Shown here: positions 1 through 6,018 of the stretch, piece by piece
How the letters are laid out: every line of letters begins with the position of its first letter
How positions within the stretch are numbered: the first letter of the stretch is position 1
Assembly (NCBI GenBank): GCA_029245825.1
Contig: JAQWON010000093.1
Span: forward strand, 1 to 6,018
Reading direction: 5' to 3'
DNA length: 6,018 nucleotides
From: Flavobacteriaceae bacterium
GTDB lineage: Bacteria > Bacteroidota > Bacteroidia > Flavobacteriales > Flavobacteriaceae
Position numbers and translations under genes: made by a program
The notes under the pieces: model-generated
The model's database searches: none
What the model was told of the DNA's origin: nothing
Seen by the model: the letters and a program-made list of their open reading frames with translations, nothing else

Positions 1-3000
1 CTAGTTGCTCCACAGCTAACACCAATGGGTTGGATTGTAATTCTATATGTTCCAGCAACTAATTTATTTGAATAGTCTGAATTAGTAAGAGATAATGAAC
101 TAGCAATGCCATCAAGCAAGATAAATGTTCCTGATCCTTCATCAAATTTTTCCCAAATTACTTGATAAGGTGCCTGTGAGCCGTCAGCCTGGGTTCCGCC
201 CACAACCTTAAATCCAATTTGACCATCATCTTTAGCTGGAGCGAGACAGCTTGGTTCAACTGAATAACCAATTGAATCTGGAATGCCATCATTGTCAGAA
301 TCAATTGGAATTCGAGGTTCAAAACTAAATGGAGTATATCCAAGAGCGACAGTTATTGAAGCTGAAGCAGTAACATCTGCTTGACAATCTAAAGAATCCC
401 AGACAGTAAGGCTTAACTCGCCCTCTTCATTTAAACTTATAGTATCTCCAGTAAAATTAGTTGATATCCCACCATCAGATGGTGTGAAAGTCCATAAATA
501 TTTATAAAAAGGATCTCCGCTAGAATCAATCCAAGGAACACCTCCGGTTATTGATGCAGAAATATCTGCAGTTTGAGTACAAGGGTCAAGTGTAACTGAG
601 GTGGAACCAGTCCATTCAATTTTTTCGATATCACCAATTATAAAATACTGATCAATTTCACAAGTTGTAGCTGTGGTAGTTGAAGCTACTTGACTTATAA
701 GTAAAATATACTCTCCTGATGGAATACCAGTTATTTTAAATGGGCCTGTTTTATCAATTGTTCCTGGAGAGCTGAAACTAGCATTTGTAGTTGCAGTACT
801 AAATATATTTGCATATGCATTTGGATTTGCGCCTCCAACTTTAGTTAAGGTAACATTAAAATCACTCTGGTTACCATTGTCAATTGTATTGTTTTGAAAA
901 TCAAAATCAAGATCATATAATATGTTATTAGGATCGTTACAATCAATAGCTGATTGTCGGGAAGTTCTAAGGTTTTGAATTAATACATCTCCTCCTCCAA
1001 CTACTATTATATTTGTTTCTCTAACCCCGGCTTTACAATCATCACCAAGATCTTGACGATCATCAGAATAAAATGCTTTATATGCTCCAGTTTCAACTTC
1101 AATAATTGCATTTCCTTCCAATGAAGGTAATTCTACCCAATCAGTTGAAACTGTTGGAGTTGTTGATCCTGAAGCAGTAAAGGTTGATGAAACTCTCTTC
1201 TTCCATATTATTGATAAAGGGGGCACTATTGTAGCCTCTTCAAAAACAAGTTCAATCATTCCTAGTTCAGAATTACATCCTGGCTGAGTAATATTTAAAT
1301 CTCTTATAGTCAACTGATTATTACCTGCGTCCTCAATTTCAATAGATCCTGTCTTTCCAGATCCATCATCATCCAGAACACAACTAGCAGAACTAGAAAT
1401 TATATAATTATAAACTCCAGCTTCAGATAATGAAATAACTGCATTTCCATTGCCATCATTAGCGGCGGCCCAAGTAGTATAATAATTAAAGTTTACGCTT
1501 GTTCCCTTTACTTGAATCTGAACTGTTGACAGGTCAGCAGGAAGTGAACCAGTCGCAACACTAAGAGTAATTGTACCTAGTGTTCCAGCGGCACAGTCAA
1601 TATCTGTTTTATCTGCTTGGAAAGCAATATCAGCAAATACAGGGAGTGCTATTGTAGAACTTAAAACACCAGTAGTTGAACAACCATTGGCATCAGTTAT
1701 TGTATAATTTTGAATAGATGAAATAATTGATGTATCAATATTTGTTATTGTTACAATTCTATCTGCAGCAGCTGTACCTGTTAAAGTTCCACCCTCTAAA
1801 GAAAGAGTATAAGGATGTGCGTTACTAGAGCCGCCAACTATATTAAATACAAGAGTAGCAGTATCTCCATCACATGCAGGCTCTACCCTATTGTCTCTAT
1901 CTTCAATTAAAACATAGTCATCAGGCTTTCTAACTTCAAAGGATAATGTTTTTATACAAGAGAGCTCAGCTAGTGTTTTCAAATATGGAACATCTGATGA
2001 ACTCATGTCCAGTGCAACTGTAACTTGATACACTCCCTCCTGTGTTGTTGTTAATCTATTTCCAGCTCCAGCATCCGCTGCATAAGCTGTCCCATTTCTG
2101 GTCCAAGAATAGGTATAATCTGCCGTTCCTGACGATGCCATACTTAAACCACCTGATGCTTGAACCTCGAGAACTGCATCAGTAGCTGAACATCCAATAT
2201 CTACAACCCAATCAGCTGAACTTATAGGAGTAGCGGATGCACCTGCTACAACTGAAGGTGCAACTCCTCCAGTTTTATCAAGGGCTAATTCAGAAGGCTC
2301 TTTAATTTCAAAAACTTTAGTTGTAGAACATCCAAGAACCTCATCAGTAACTGTAACACTATAATTACCAGGTAATAAGTTTGTAATATTCATTGAGTTG
2401 TTAGTGTATGGTTGTCCATTAATAGTTGCATCCCATACATAGCTGAAAATTCCTGAACCTCCACTAAATGCATTTCCAGCGAGTGTATTCAATTCAATAC
2501 TACCTCCACCAATATTTGGAGTTTCTTTACAGTAATCATCCACAACTCGTGTTTTTAGCGGATCATAATCAAGCTCTAAAGGCATTATTACTGTCTCCTC
2601 AACAGGTATTGGACAATTCTTATCATATACTTGAATCAAATAATGATCACTTGGGGTTAAACCTAAAAACTGAACACTAGCAGTAGAGGAAGCGGTTCCA
2701 TTTGCCGTTTCAGTATCTATAATTGTATTAGTCGGTACTCCCGCTATTATTACATTTTTAAGAAGATATATTGTGTAAGGGGATGTGCCTCCAGTAATAT
2801 CAACAAGAATAGCTGAATCACATGCAGAGGTTTCTATCTCTAGTTCTGCGGCAGGTCCTGCTACGGTAAGAGTTACAGGATCAGCATCACAACTGTTAAT
2901 TGAAACATTTAATGTATAGTCACCTGCCTCAAGGTTAGGGAATGAAACATATGATATCGATGGAGTTGTAGTAACTGTGAACATATTAGTTCCCACAACT

Positions 3001-6000
3001 GTATTATCTGCTGCCCTTAAAGTCAAACTATATCCTGTGGTATTATTTGCTGTTACATTATTTAAAACAGTTGTCGCGCCAACAATTGTTGATGAAATTG
3101 CACCAACAGTTGTAGTAAATGCTAATCCAGGGACTTGTGATAATATAGACAATGTTGGTTCACCACTTACTGTAATCTGAGAAGCATATACTGCTGCTGA
3201 AAGACTAGAATTAATATCAGAAGCTAGTTCATTTAATATTGTTGCTGTAGCTACATTTGTAACTATATGCTCAAAAGAAGTGCCATTTACTGATATGGTT
3301 ACAACATCCAGTAAATTAAGAGTAGGTGAACTATGGCTAATGGTTACATAATCATGTTGTCTTGCGCTTAATTGACCTCCAGTTATAGCTTTATCAAGTT
3401 CGGTTAGTGGCTCTGTCTGAATACTTATCACACCATCATTCCCTCCAAAACATGATACGTCCCTGATGCCAGTATAAGTACTAGCAGTAAAATCACTAGT
3501 TTGAATATAATTGGCATCTACTGTTGGAACAGGATAAACCTCGATTACACCATTAAATGAGTCCTCAGGTAAACAACCATTTGCGTTAACAGTTGATATA
3601 GTATAGGTATAAAGCGTGGGTGTTGAATTACTTGTAGTAGCTGGCCCTTCCAAAGAGAAAACTCCACCTCCTTTATTATCAATAAGTACACCAGTTAAGG
3701 ATAATCCTGGAGTAGTCCATGAAATCTGTGCTGATACCGCACCACCTGAAACTGTAAACTGAATTGGATCAATATTATCTCCGCTACAAACTCCGTTACT
3801 CCCTATCTGACTTTGATTTGTGCCAGATACAGTTATAGTAGATAACGGATTAACAGTTATAACACCCGTCTCCGTTGAGGTTCCACAACCATTCCCTAAG
3901 GTATTAATTGTGTAGCCATAGGTAGTAGTTTGAGTTATCCCAGAAGCATTAGCAGTTCCTGATATTGTGATTGTTTTTGAAACAGCATCAAATGAAACAG
4001 ATAGACCTGGACTTGATGTATTCCAATTAAACTCATAATTGGTTGCGCCACCAGTTAGCTGAAATACAATTGGATTTGCAAGACCTGAAGAATTACAAAC
4101 TGTTTGATTTTTAGCTCCAGATCCACCAGCAAGTGAAATAGTTTCTTTTGGCAAAAGAGTTATTGAGCCTGTAATCGTTGCCGAATCACAAACACCCCCT
4201 GTTGTTGTTACCGTATAAGTATAAACTGTTGTTGTGGTAACACCTGTGTCTGGTGTCCCAGATAAAGTTATTGTAGTGCCAGCTATTGGTGGATTTCCAT
4301 TTATACCTGCAGGTATAACTGGGTCCCAAGAAATTATATAATCATCTGCTCCTCCGCCAATATCAAAAACAATATTTGTTAATGGTGAATCATCACATAT
4401 TGTCTGATTTTGCGTGGAAGCAGTTGAGGTTAAACTTATCGAATGTACTGGATCAAGAGTTAGAGTTGTCGTTGAAATTCCAGTTCTTGAAGCGCAAAGT
4501 GTTCCAGGTGTTTGGACGCCAATATCATATGTGGTTGTCTCAGTTACAACTGTTGTTGGAGTTCCAACAATTGAGTATATTCCTTTAACAGGAGTCGAAG
4601 AGCTTACCGACATATTTACACCAGAATTTGCTATTAATCGGACTCCAAAAATATATCCATCATTAACAGAGCTAAGTGTTATTTGATTCCCTAAAACAGT
4701 AGCATTTACTTGGACATCAGATATTATAGCTTGTAATTGAGTTGCAATATTAGCAGCTGTAAGGGTGTTTGTAGTTGTTGCATACTGATATGATCTAATA
4801 CCCGATCCTTCTACAATTTGAATCTTATATATCTCTGATGTAGTAGTAGAGTTTCCAGTCAAGGTAACAACAAATTCTTGCTTAGCAACTGTATAAGAAA
4901 TAGTTGCCGAAAGACCATTAGGAAGTGTAGTGCTTGGAGTTAAAGAGAGACTTGTTACTCCTTCAAATTCAAACTTTATGTCAACGTATTGATTTTGACA
5001 AATTTGCGTGTCTCCTGTAATTTGTGTTATTAAATCATCTTCGCGAGGATTTAATGTTATAAATCCATAGGTTGTAATTGCGTTACAAGATGAACCTTCT
5101 GTAGTAACAGAATATCTATAATTGGTAGGAACTTTAACATTATCTGTTGGAGTTCCTCCAAGGGTTATTGTATTAGTGGTTTTACCGATAACAACGACTC
5201 CCGGTGGTAATCCAGATGCATCTGCATCAGTAGCTCCGCCAGCAAAAGTATATACAATTGGGGTTATTGAATCTCCTTCACATATAAATTGATTATTTGT
5301 TGATGCGCCTGAAGTAAGGGTTATACTAGCTGTTGCAGGATTTACAGTAATTGTTCCTGTTTTAGTAACTGTACCGCAGAAATTACCAGTAGTGCTAATG
5401 GTATATGTATATGCTGTTGGAGTTGTAACCCCAGTATTTACAGTACCTGAAATAGTTATTGTACTAGAAGCAGCATCAAAAATTATATCCAATCCAGGAC
5501 CTCCAAATGGATCCCAAGAGAACTGGTAAGCTGTTGCACCACCTGTCAATTGGAAAATAATGTTGTTATTTAAAGGTCCATTGTCACACACCTCTTGATC
5601 TTTTGCTCCAGAGCCAAAACCTAAGGCCACATCAATTCCATGAATTGGTTCTACCGTTATTGTTCCTGTTAAACTCGCAGGATCACATACATTTCCAGTG
5701 GTTGTTACTGTATAAGTCCAAACCGTTGTTGTTGTTATACCAGCAACAGCACCTCCGTTAGTTGTATCTATAGTTCCTGATAACTTAATTCCTGTTCCAG
5801 AGACTGTTCCCAAATAAGGATTAATTATACCGTTTGGAGGATTATTATTACCCTCTGTTATATTTCTCCATGATATGGGCGTTTGTATATTGGTTGCTCC
5901 ACCTCCATATGAAATGTAAATCTCATCAATTGCTGTATTATCACAAACTGTTTGACTAGTTGTAGCAGTCCCACTCGCAGTTAAAGAATGAACTGGATTT

Positions 6001-6018
6001 AAAGTTAGTGTTACTGTT
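1..6018 (-). CDS. Internal fragment of a giant PKD-like/SprB-like repeat surface protein (partial at both ends)
   Basis: One frame is open from base 6017 down to base 3 (2005 codons), with no stop and no start context, so both termini lie outside the window. The product is a chain of about 17 beta-sandwich modules rich in Thr, Ser, Gly, Asn and Val. There are seven PKD-like units, then a mixed unit, then nine SprB-like or unclassified modules. Cysteines occur about twice per module, which suggests disulphide-stapled extracellular domains. No catalytic motif or transmembrane segment is visible. The nearest known type is the giant gliding or adhesion proteins of Bacteroidota such as SprB, which are exported by type IX secretion and displayed on the outer membrane. 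The role as adhesin or surface filament is inferred from architecture. The first in-frame Met is at 4613-4611, in the middle of a module, so it is not a start. I saw no frameshift: module periodicity is kept in one frame throughout. Gene symbol is left blank because many unrelated giant proteins share these modules. Confidence 0.95.
3..305 (-). repeat. SprB-like module 17 (continues past the window edge)
   Basis: Fragment residues 1905-2005, starting with the acidic motif and then GYSVEPSCLAPAKDDGQIGFKVVGG (first Cys). APYQVIWEKFDEGSG, LLDGIASSLSLTN, the closing strands LVAGTYRITIQPIGVSC (second Cys) and GAT follow at the window edge. The 'SC...DDGxIxFxVxGGxxxxxxAPYxVxW...LxAGTYxI' order is the full SprB-like plan. 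The gene continues beyond base 1. Confidence 0.72.
273..302 (-). other. Acidic calcium-type motif DSDNDGIPDS
   Basis: Fragment residues 1906-1915 read DSDNDGIPDS, the DxDxDGxxD pattern of thrombospondin type 3 and related calcium-binding loops. These are very common as linkers in Bacteroidota secreted proteins. Only one copy is present, between modules 16 and 17. It may stiffen the linker when calcium is bound. Calcium binding is inferred from the motif. Confidence 0.75.
306..629 (-). repeat. PKD/SprB-like module 16
   Basis: Fragment residues 1797-1904 (108 aa). It has IEWTGSTSVTLDPCTQTADISASITGG (first Cys), FYKYLWTFTPSDGG, ISLNEEGELSLTVWDSLDCQAD (second Cys) and ASASITVALG. The combination 'YxWTFxPSDGG...LxxxGxxxLTVxDxxxC' is PKD-like in style: a Trp strand, then a turn, then a closing Val-Asp strand. 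The linker FEPRIP joins it to the calcium-type motif. Confidence 0.65.
630..986 (-). repeat. Divergent Cys-paired beta module 15
   Basis: Fragment residues 1678-1796 (119 aa). It starts VLIQNLRTSRQSAIDCND (first Cys), followed by a Asp/Asn-rich strand (LDFDFQNN), then FNVTLTKVGGANPNAY, a Ser/Thr loop, and the closing strands FKITGIPSGEYILLISQV, then TTCEIDQYFIIGD (second Cys). 'IxxIPSGEYxLxI' is the closing-pair signature seen in many Bacteroidota surface repeats. The assignment beyond 'beta sandwich, SprB-like' is open. Confidence 0.6.
987..1322 (-). repeat. Divergent Cys-paired beta module 14
   Basis: Fragment residues 1566-1677 (112 aa). It opens NNQLTIRDLNITQPGCNSELGMIELVF (first Cys). 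A Pro-containing strand carrying a basic patch (IIWKKRVSS, rare in this acidic protein) follows, then a Ser/Thr-rich loop. The closing strands are IIEVETGAYKAFYSDD, then DDCKAG (second Cys) and the exit strand TNIIVVGGGD. The 'G-x-Y-x-x-x-x-D...C' ending resembles SprB-like repeats. No family can be named with confidence. Confidence 0.58.
1323..1640 (-). repeat. Divergent Cys-paired beta module 13
   Basis: Fragment residues 1460-1565 (106 aa). It has DKTDIDCAAGTLGTITLSVATG (first Cys), a strand VQIQVKGT, an aromatic patch (NFNYYTTW), then the closing strands SEAGVYNYIISSSASC (second Cys), an acidic loop LDDDGSGKTG and IEIEDAG. The 'xAGVYxYxI...C' closing pair places it near the SprB-like modules, but the GGxxPY core is missing. 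The acidic loop might bind calcium, but this is not a recognised motif. Confidence 0.6.
1641..1922 (-). repeat. SprB-like module 12
   Basis: Fragment residues 1366-1459 (94 aa). It has an acidic opening (IEDRDNRVEPACDGD, first Cys), TLVFNIVGGSSNAHPYTLSL, a Gly/Thr/Ala-rich turn and IVTITNID, then the SprB-like closing pair NYTITDANGCSTT (second Cys) and IALP. The 'TDANGC' ending is characteristic of SprB and related repeats. Confidence 0.7.
1923..2294 (-). repeat. SprB-like module 11
   Basis: Fragment residues 1242-1365 (124 aa). It starts SELALDKTGG, with an Ala/Ser-rich loop, then VDIGCSATDAVLEVQASGG (first Cys), DYTYSWTRNG, the closing strands TTTQEGVYQVTVALD, LSCIKTLSFEV (second Cys) and the linker RKP. 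It is longer than the canonical repeat because of the opening loop and an insertion (SSSDVPYLKTLAE) before the second Cys. Confidence 0.7.
2295..2579 (-). repeat. SprB-like module 10, most canonical copy
   Basis: Fragment residues 1147-1241 (95 aa). It has DDYCKE (first Cys), GGGSIELNTLAG, FSGGSGIFSYVWDATING, then ITNLLPGNYSVTVTDEVLGC (second Cys) and the tail FEIKEPSE. The 'NLxPGxYxVxVTDxxxGC' ending followed by an 'IxEP' linker is the clearest SprB-repeat signature in the window. In SprB itself such repeats make up much of the moving surface adhesin. Confidence 0.8.
2580..2852 (-). repeat. SprB-like module 9
   Basis: Fragment residues 1056-1146 (91 aa). It begins AAELEIETSACDSAILVDITGGTSPYTIYL, with a Cys followed by the SprB hallmark GGxxPYxI. 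An Asn/Thr/Ala-rich loop comes next, then LGLTPSDHYLIQVYDKNC, the closing 'L...YxxxVxDxxC' pair, and the tail VIMP. The two Cys (SAC and KNC) are placed as in SprB repeats. The first Cys lacks the usual FGG after it. Confidence 0.7.
3088..3353 (-). repeat. Embedded module, copy 2
   Basis: Fragment residues 889 to about 977. The order of elements matches copy 1: strand VVTISVNGTSFEHIV, an Ala/Thr-rich turn, the helix TILNELASDINSSLSAAV, the hairpin SQITVSGEPTLSIL, then GLAFTTTVGA. Like copy 1 it has no Cys and sits inside a module that otherwise has a Cys pair. Identity to copy 1 is low by eye, and the match rests on the shared pattern of strand, helix and hairpin. Edges are approximate. Confidence 0.6.
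3420..3458 (-). other. SprB-repeat opening motif VSCFGGNDG
   Basis: Residues 854-866 read VSCFGGNDGVISI. The C-F/H-G-G-x-D-G core is the most diagnostic element of SprB-type repeats and occurs only this once in full form here. It marks the junction between the PKD-like array and the SprB-like part of the protein. Confidence 0.78.
3540..3854 (-). repeat. PKD-like unit 7, last regular unit
   Basis: Fragment residues 722-826 (105 aa), from VNPLST. It contains GVCSGDNIDPIQFTVSGGA (first Cys), ISWTTPGLSL, a Gly-rich turn near the middle (DNKGGG), the hairpin PTLYTYTISTVNANGC (second Cys) and the exit strand GVIEVYP. The 'NANGC' ending is closer to SprB-type repeats than to the other PKD-like units, so this unit marks the start of the change in module type. 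Confidence 0.78.
3855..4154 (-). repeat. PKD-like unit 6
   Basis: Fragment residues 622-721 (100 aa), from linker LPKE. It shows GGSGAKNQTVCNS (first Cys), IVFQLTGGATNYEFNWN, SSPGLSVSFDAVSKTITISG, the hairpin ITQTTTYGYTINTLG, NGCGTS (second Cys) and ETGVITVNP. It is the sister of unit 2, starting 500 residues after it. Confidence 0.83.
4155..4457 (-). repeat. PKD-like unit 5
   Basis: Fragment residues 521-621 (101 aa), starting LDPVHS. It has QTICDDSPL (first Cys), IVFDIGGGADDYIISWDP, a Pro/Gly-rich turn, TTITLSGTPDTGV, the most canonical hairpin of the array (TTTTVYTYTVTTTG), GVCDS (second Cys) and the exit strand ATITGSITL. It is the sister of unit 1 and restarts the cycle of unit types after the double-length unit 4. 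Confidence 0.83.
4458..5054 (-). repeat. PKD-like unit 4, double length with an embedded extra module
   Basis: Fragment residues 322-520 (199 aa), twice the usual unit. It begins with LNPRED, then QICQNQYVDIKFEFEG (first Cys), a LPNGL turn and the strand FVVTLTGNSTT. Where the closing hairpin should finish, about 80 residues of a different fold type intervene (4838-4599). The PKD-like hairpin then appears as IVGTPTTVVTETTTYDIGV, followed by TLCAS (second Cys) and TTLTLDP. The hairpin theme is therefore seen both before and after the insert. The two cysteines that would pair within one unit are separated by the insert. Confidence 0.75.
4599..4838 (-). repeat. Embedded ~80-residue module, copy 1
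   Basis: Fragment residues 394-473. The pattern is a strand ending in VEGSG, then YQYATTTNTLTAANIATQLQ with a predicted helix (ANIATQLQAIIS), then VQVNATVLGNQITLSS, then FGVRLIANS. I recognise this layout (short beta hairpin, Thr-rich turn, Ala-rich helix, 'NATVxGNxITLxS' hairpin, FxV strand) as one seen in many large bacterial surface and phage-tail-like proteins, but I cannot name the family. It contains no Cys, unlike the host units. A second divergent copy lies at 3353-3088. Confidence 0.65.
5055..5345 (-). repeat. PKD-like unit 3
   Basis: Fragment residues 225-321 (97 aa), from linker VNPATA. It contains FICEGDSI (first Cys), IVYTFAGGATDA, a SGLPPGV turn, the strand TNTITLGGTPTD, a shortened hairpin VPTNYRYSVTTEG, SSCN (second Cys) and the exit strand FITLNP. 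It lacks the Trp that units 1, 2, 5, 6 and 7 carry after the Gly-Gly-Ala step. Its best counterpart in the second block is unit 7, which shares the CxGDxIxPI pattern. Confidence 0.78.
5346..5654 (-). repeat. PKD-like unit 2
   Basis: Fragment residues 122-224 (103 aa), starting at the linker VEPIHG. Landmarks in order are GSGAKDQEVCDN (first Cys), IIFQLTGGATAYQFSWDP, a Pro/Gly-rich turn, FDAASSTITISGT, the hairpin PTAYTYTISTTG, NFCG (second Cys) and the exit strand KTGTITVNP. It is a close sister of unit 6: both share GSGAK, FQLTGGAT, the FDA-S-TITISGT strand and the Cys-Gly-Thr exit. The similarity is clear in protein but the bases have diverged, so the duplication is not recent. Confidence 0.82.
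5655..6002 (-). repeat. PKD-like unit 1
   Basis: Fragment residues 6-121. It opens with the linker LNPVHS, then TVCDN with the first Cys, the core step GGGATN, a Trp strand (ISW), and the closing hairpin TTTTVWTYTVTTTG followed by NVC with the second Cys and an exit strand ending TGTITVEP. It is about 15 residues longer than its neighbours because of an Asn/Pro/Gly-rich loop (near 5850-5820). The Cys pair is expected to form a disulphide. It resembles unit 5 most closely, sharing PVHS and the near-identical hairpin. The domain type (PKD-like, as in the PKD_5/PKD_6 families of flavobacterial surface proteins) is recognised by pattern, not by a search. Confidence 0.8.

Larger units (their letters stand above)
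2853..3539 (-). repeat. Transition unit 8: SprB-like repeat split by an embedded module
   Basis: Fragment residues 827-1055 (229 aa). After VYPVPTVDANY comes the textbook SprB-repeat opening VSCFGGNDGVISI (3458-3420) and then ITGGQ. The usual PYxYxW core does not follow. Instead the chain enters the embedded module (about 3353-3088) and a Thr/Asn-rich stretch (TVLNNVTANNTTGYSLTL). The SprB-type closing strand pair FPNLEAGDYTLNVSINSC follows (near 2939-2895), ending at TVAGP. I read this as one SprB-like repeat interrupted by a foreign module. It could instead be three short independent domains. Confidence 0.68.

Noticed and set aside
158..343. Minus-strand ORF of 61 codons at 343-158
   Set aside because: It is in a different minus-strand frame from the long open frame and overlaps the SprB-like module and calcium-type motif. 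It is a shadow of the real gene.
2468..3180. Plus-strand ORFs at 2468-2680 and 2977-3180
   Set aside because: Both are antisense to SprB-like modules that read continuously on the minus strand. I recognise no protein family in either product and see no sign of an independent transcription unit.
4611..4613. In-frame ATG at 4613-4611 as the gene start
   Set aside because: It falls inside the embedded module of unit 4, the same frame is open with matching repeats for 468 codons upstream, and no signal peptide follows it.
4376..4686. Two overlapping plus-strand ORFs of 70 and 90 codons (4376-4588 and 4414-4686)
   Set aside because: They lie antisense to the conserved unit 4/unit 5 coding frame. 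Their Val- and Leu-rich products simply mirror Thr-rich repeats, and they have no recognisable domain.
5640..5660. Possible promoter or ribosome-binding sequences among AT-rich stretches
   Set aside because: AT-rich hexamers are expected by chance in this base composition. All candidates lie inside coding sequence and none precedes a believable start.
3540..6002. CRISPR-like or DNA satellite array, because of the regular 300-base period
   Set aside because: The period is seen in protein, not as near-identical DNA. There are no short conserved direct repeats with unique spacers, and the units are fully coding.
1..6018. Decayed pseudogene or non-coding repeat region
   Set aside because: The lack of long start-to-stop ORFs first suggested this, but the minus frame is intact end to end, with module periodicity and cysteine spacing preserved.

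Overview
The window lies entirely inside one very large protein-coding gene on the minus strand. Read as reverse complement from base 6017, a single frame stays open for 2005 codons down to base 3. It has no stop, no credible start and no intergenic gap, and it runs off both ends. The fragment is an AT-rich, Thr/Ser/Gly/Asn-rich, Cys-paired, almost purely beta-strand extracellular protein. It has no catalytic domain, no membrane segment and no signal peptide inside the window. The module types (PKD-like repeats and SprB-like repeats) and the codon choice (ACA, GGA, AGA, TTA) point to a Bacteroidota genome, most likely a flavobacterium. The protein would be a giant cell-surface or secreted adhesin of the kind exported by the type IX secretion system. 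That placement comes from family resemblance only, because neither the N-terminal signal peptide nor a C-terminal sorting domain lies in the window.

Layout in protein order (high to low coordinates). Bases 6002-3540 hold seven tandem PKD-like units of about 100 residues. Each carries two cysteines at fixed places, a central Gly-Gly-Ala step and a closing hairpin of the type GTPxTxVTTTTxYTYTVTTTG. Unit 4 (5054-4458) is about twice as long because it contains an extra ~80-residue module. Bases 3539-2853 form a transition unit in which an SprB-type repeat is interrupted by a second, divergent copy of that module. Bases 2852-3 hold nine more divergent, about 90-125-residue beta modules, several with SprB hallmarks (GGxxPY, LxxGxYxVxVTD, xGC), each with about two cysteines. 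One acidic calcium-type motif (DSDNDGIPDS) lies at 302-273.

The most interesting structure is a higher-order repeat. Units 1-4 and 5-8 correspond pairwise with an offset of about 500 residues (about 1.5 kb): 1 with 5, 2 with 6, 3 with 7, and the module-bearing unit 4 with the module-bearing unit 8. This suggests that a four-unit block, including its odd member, was duplicated and then diverged. I see no RNA gene, mobile element, CRISPR array, promoter or terminator, and no believable gene on the plus strand. Every stretch is accounted for by the one coding frame.
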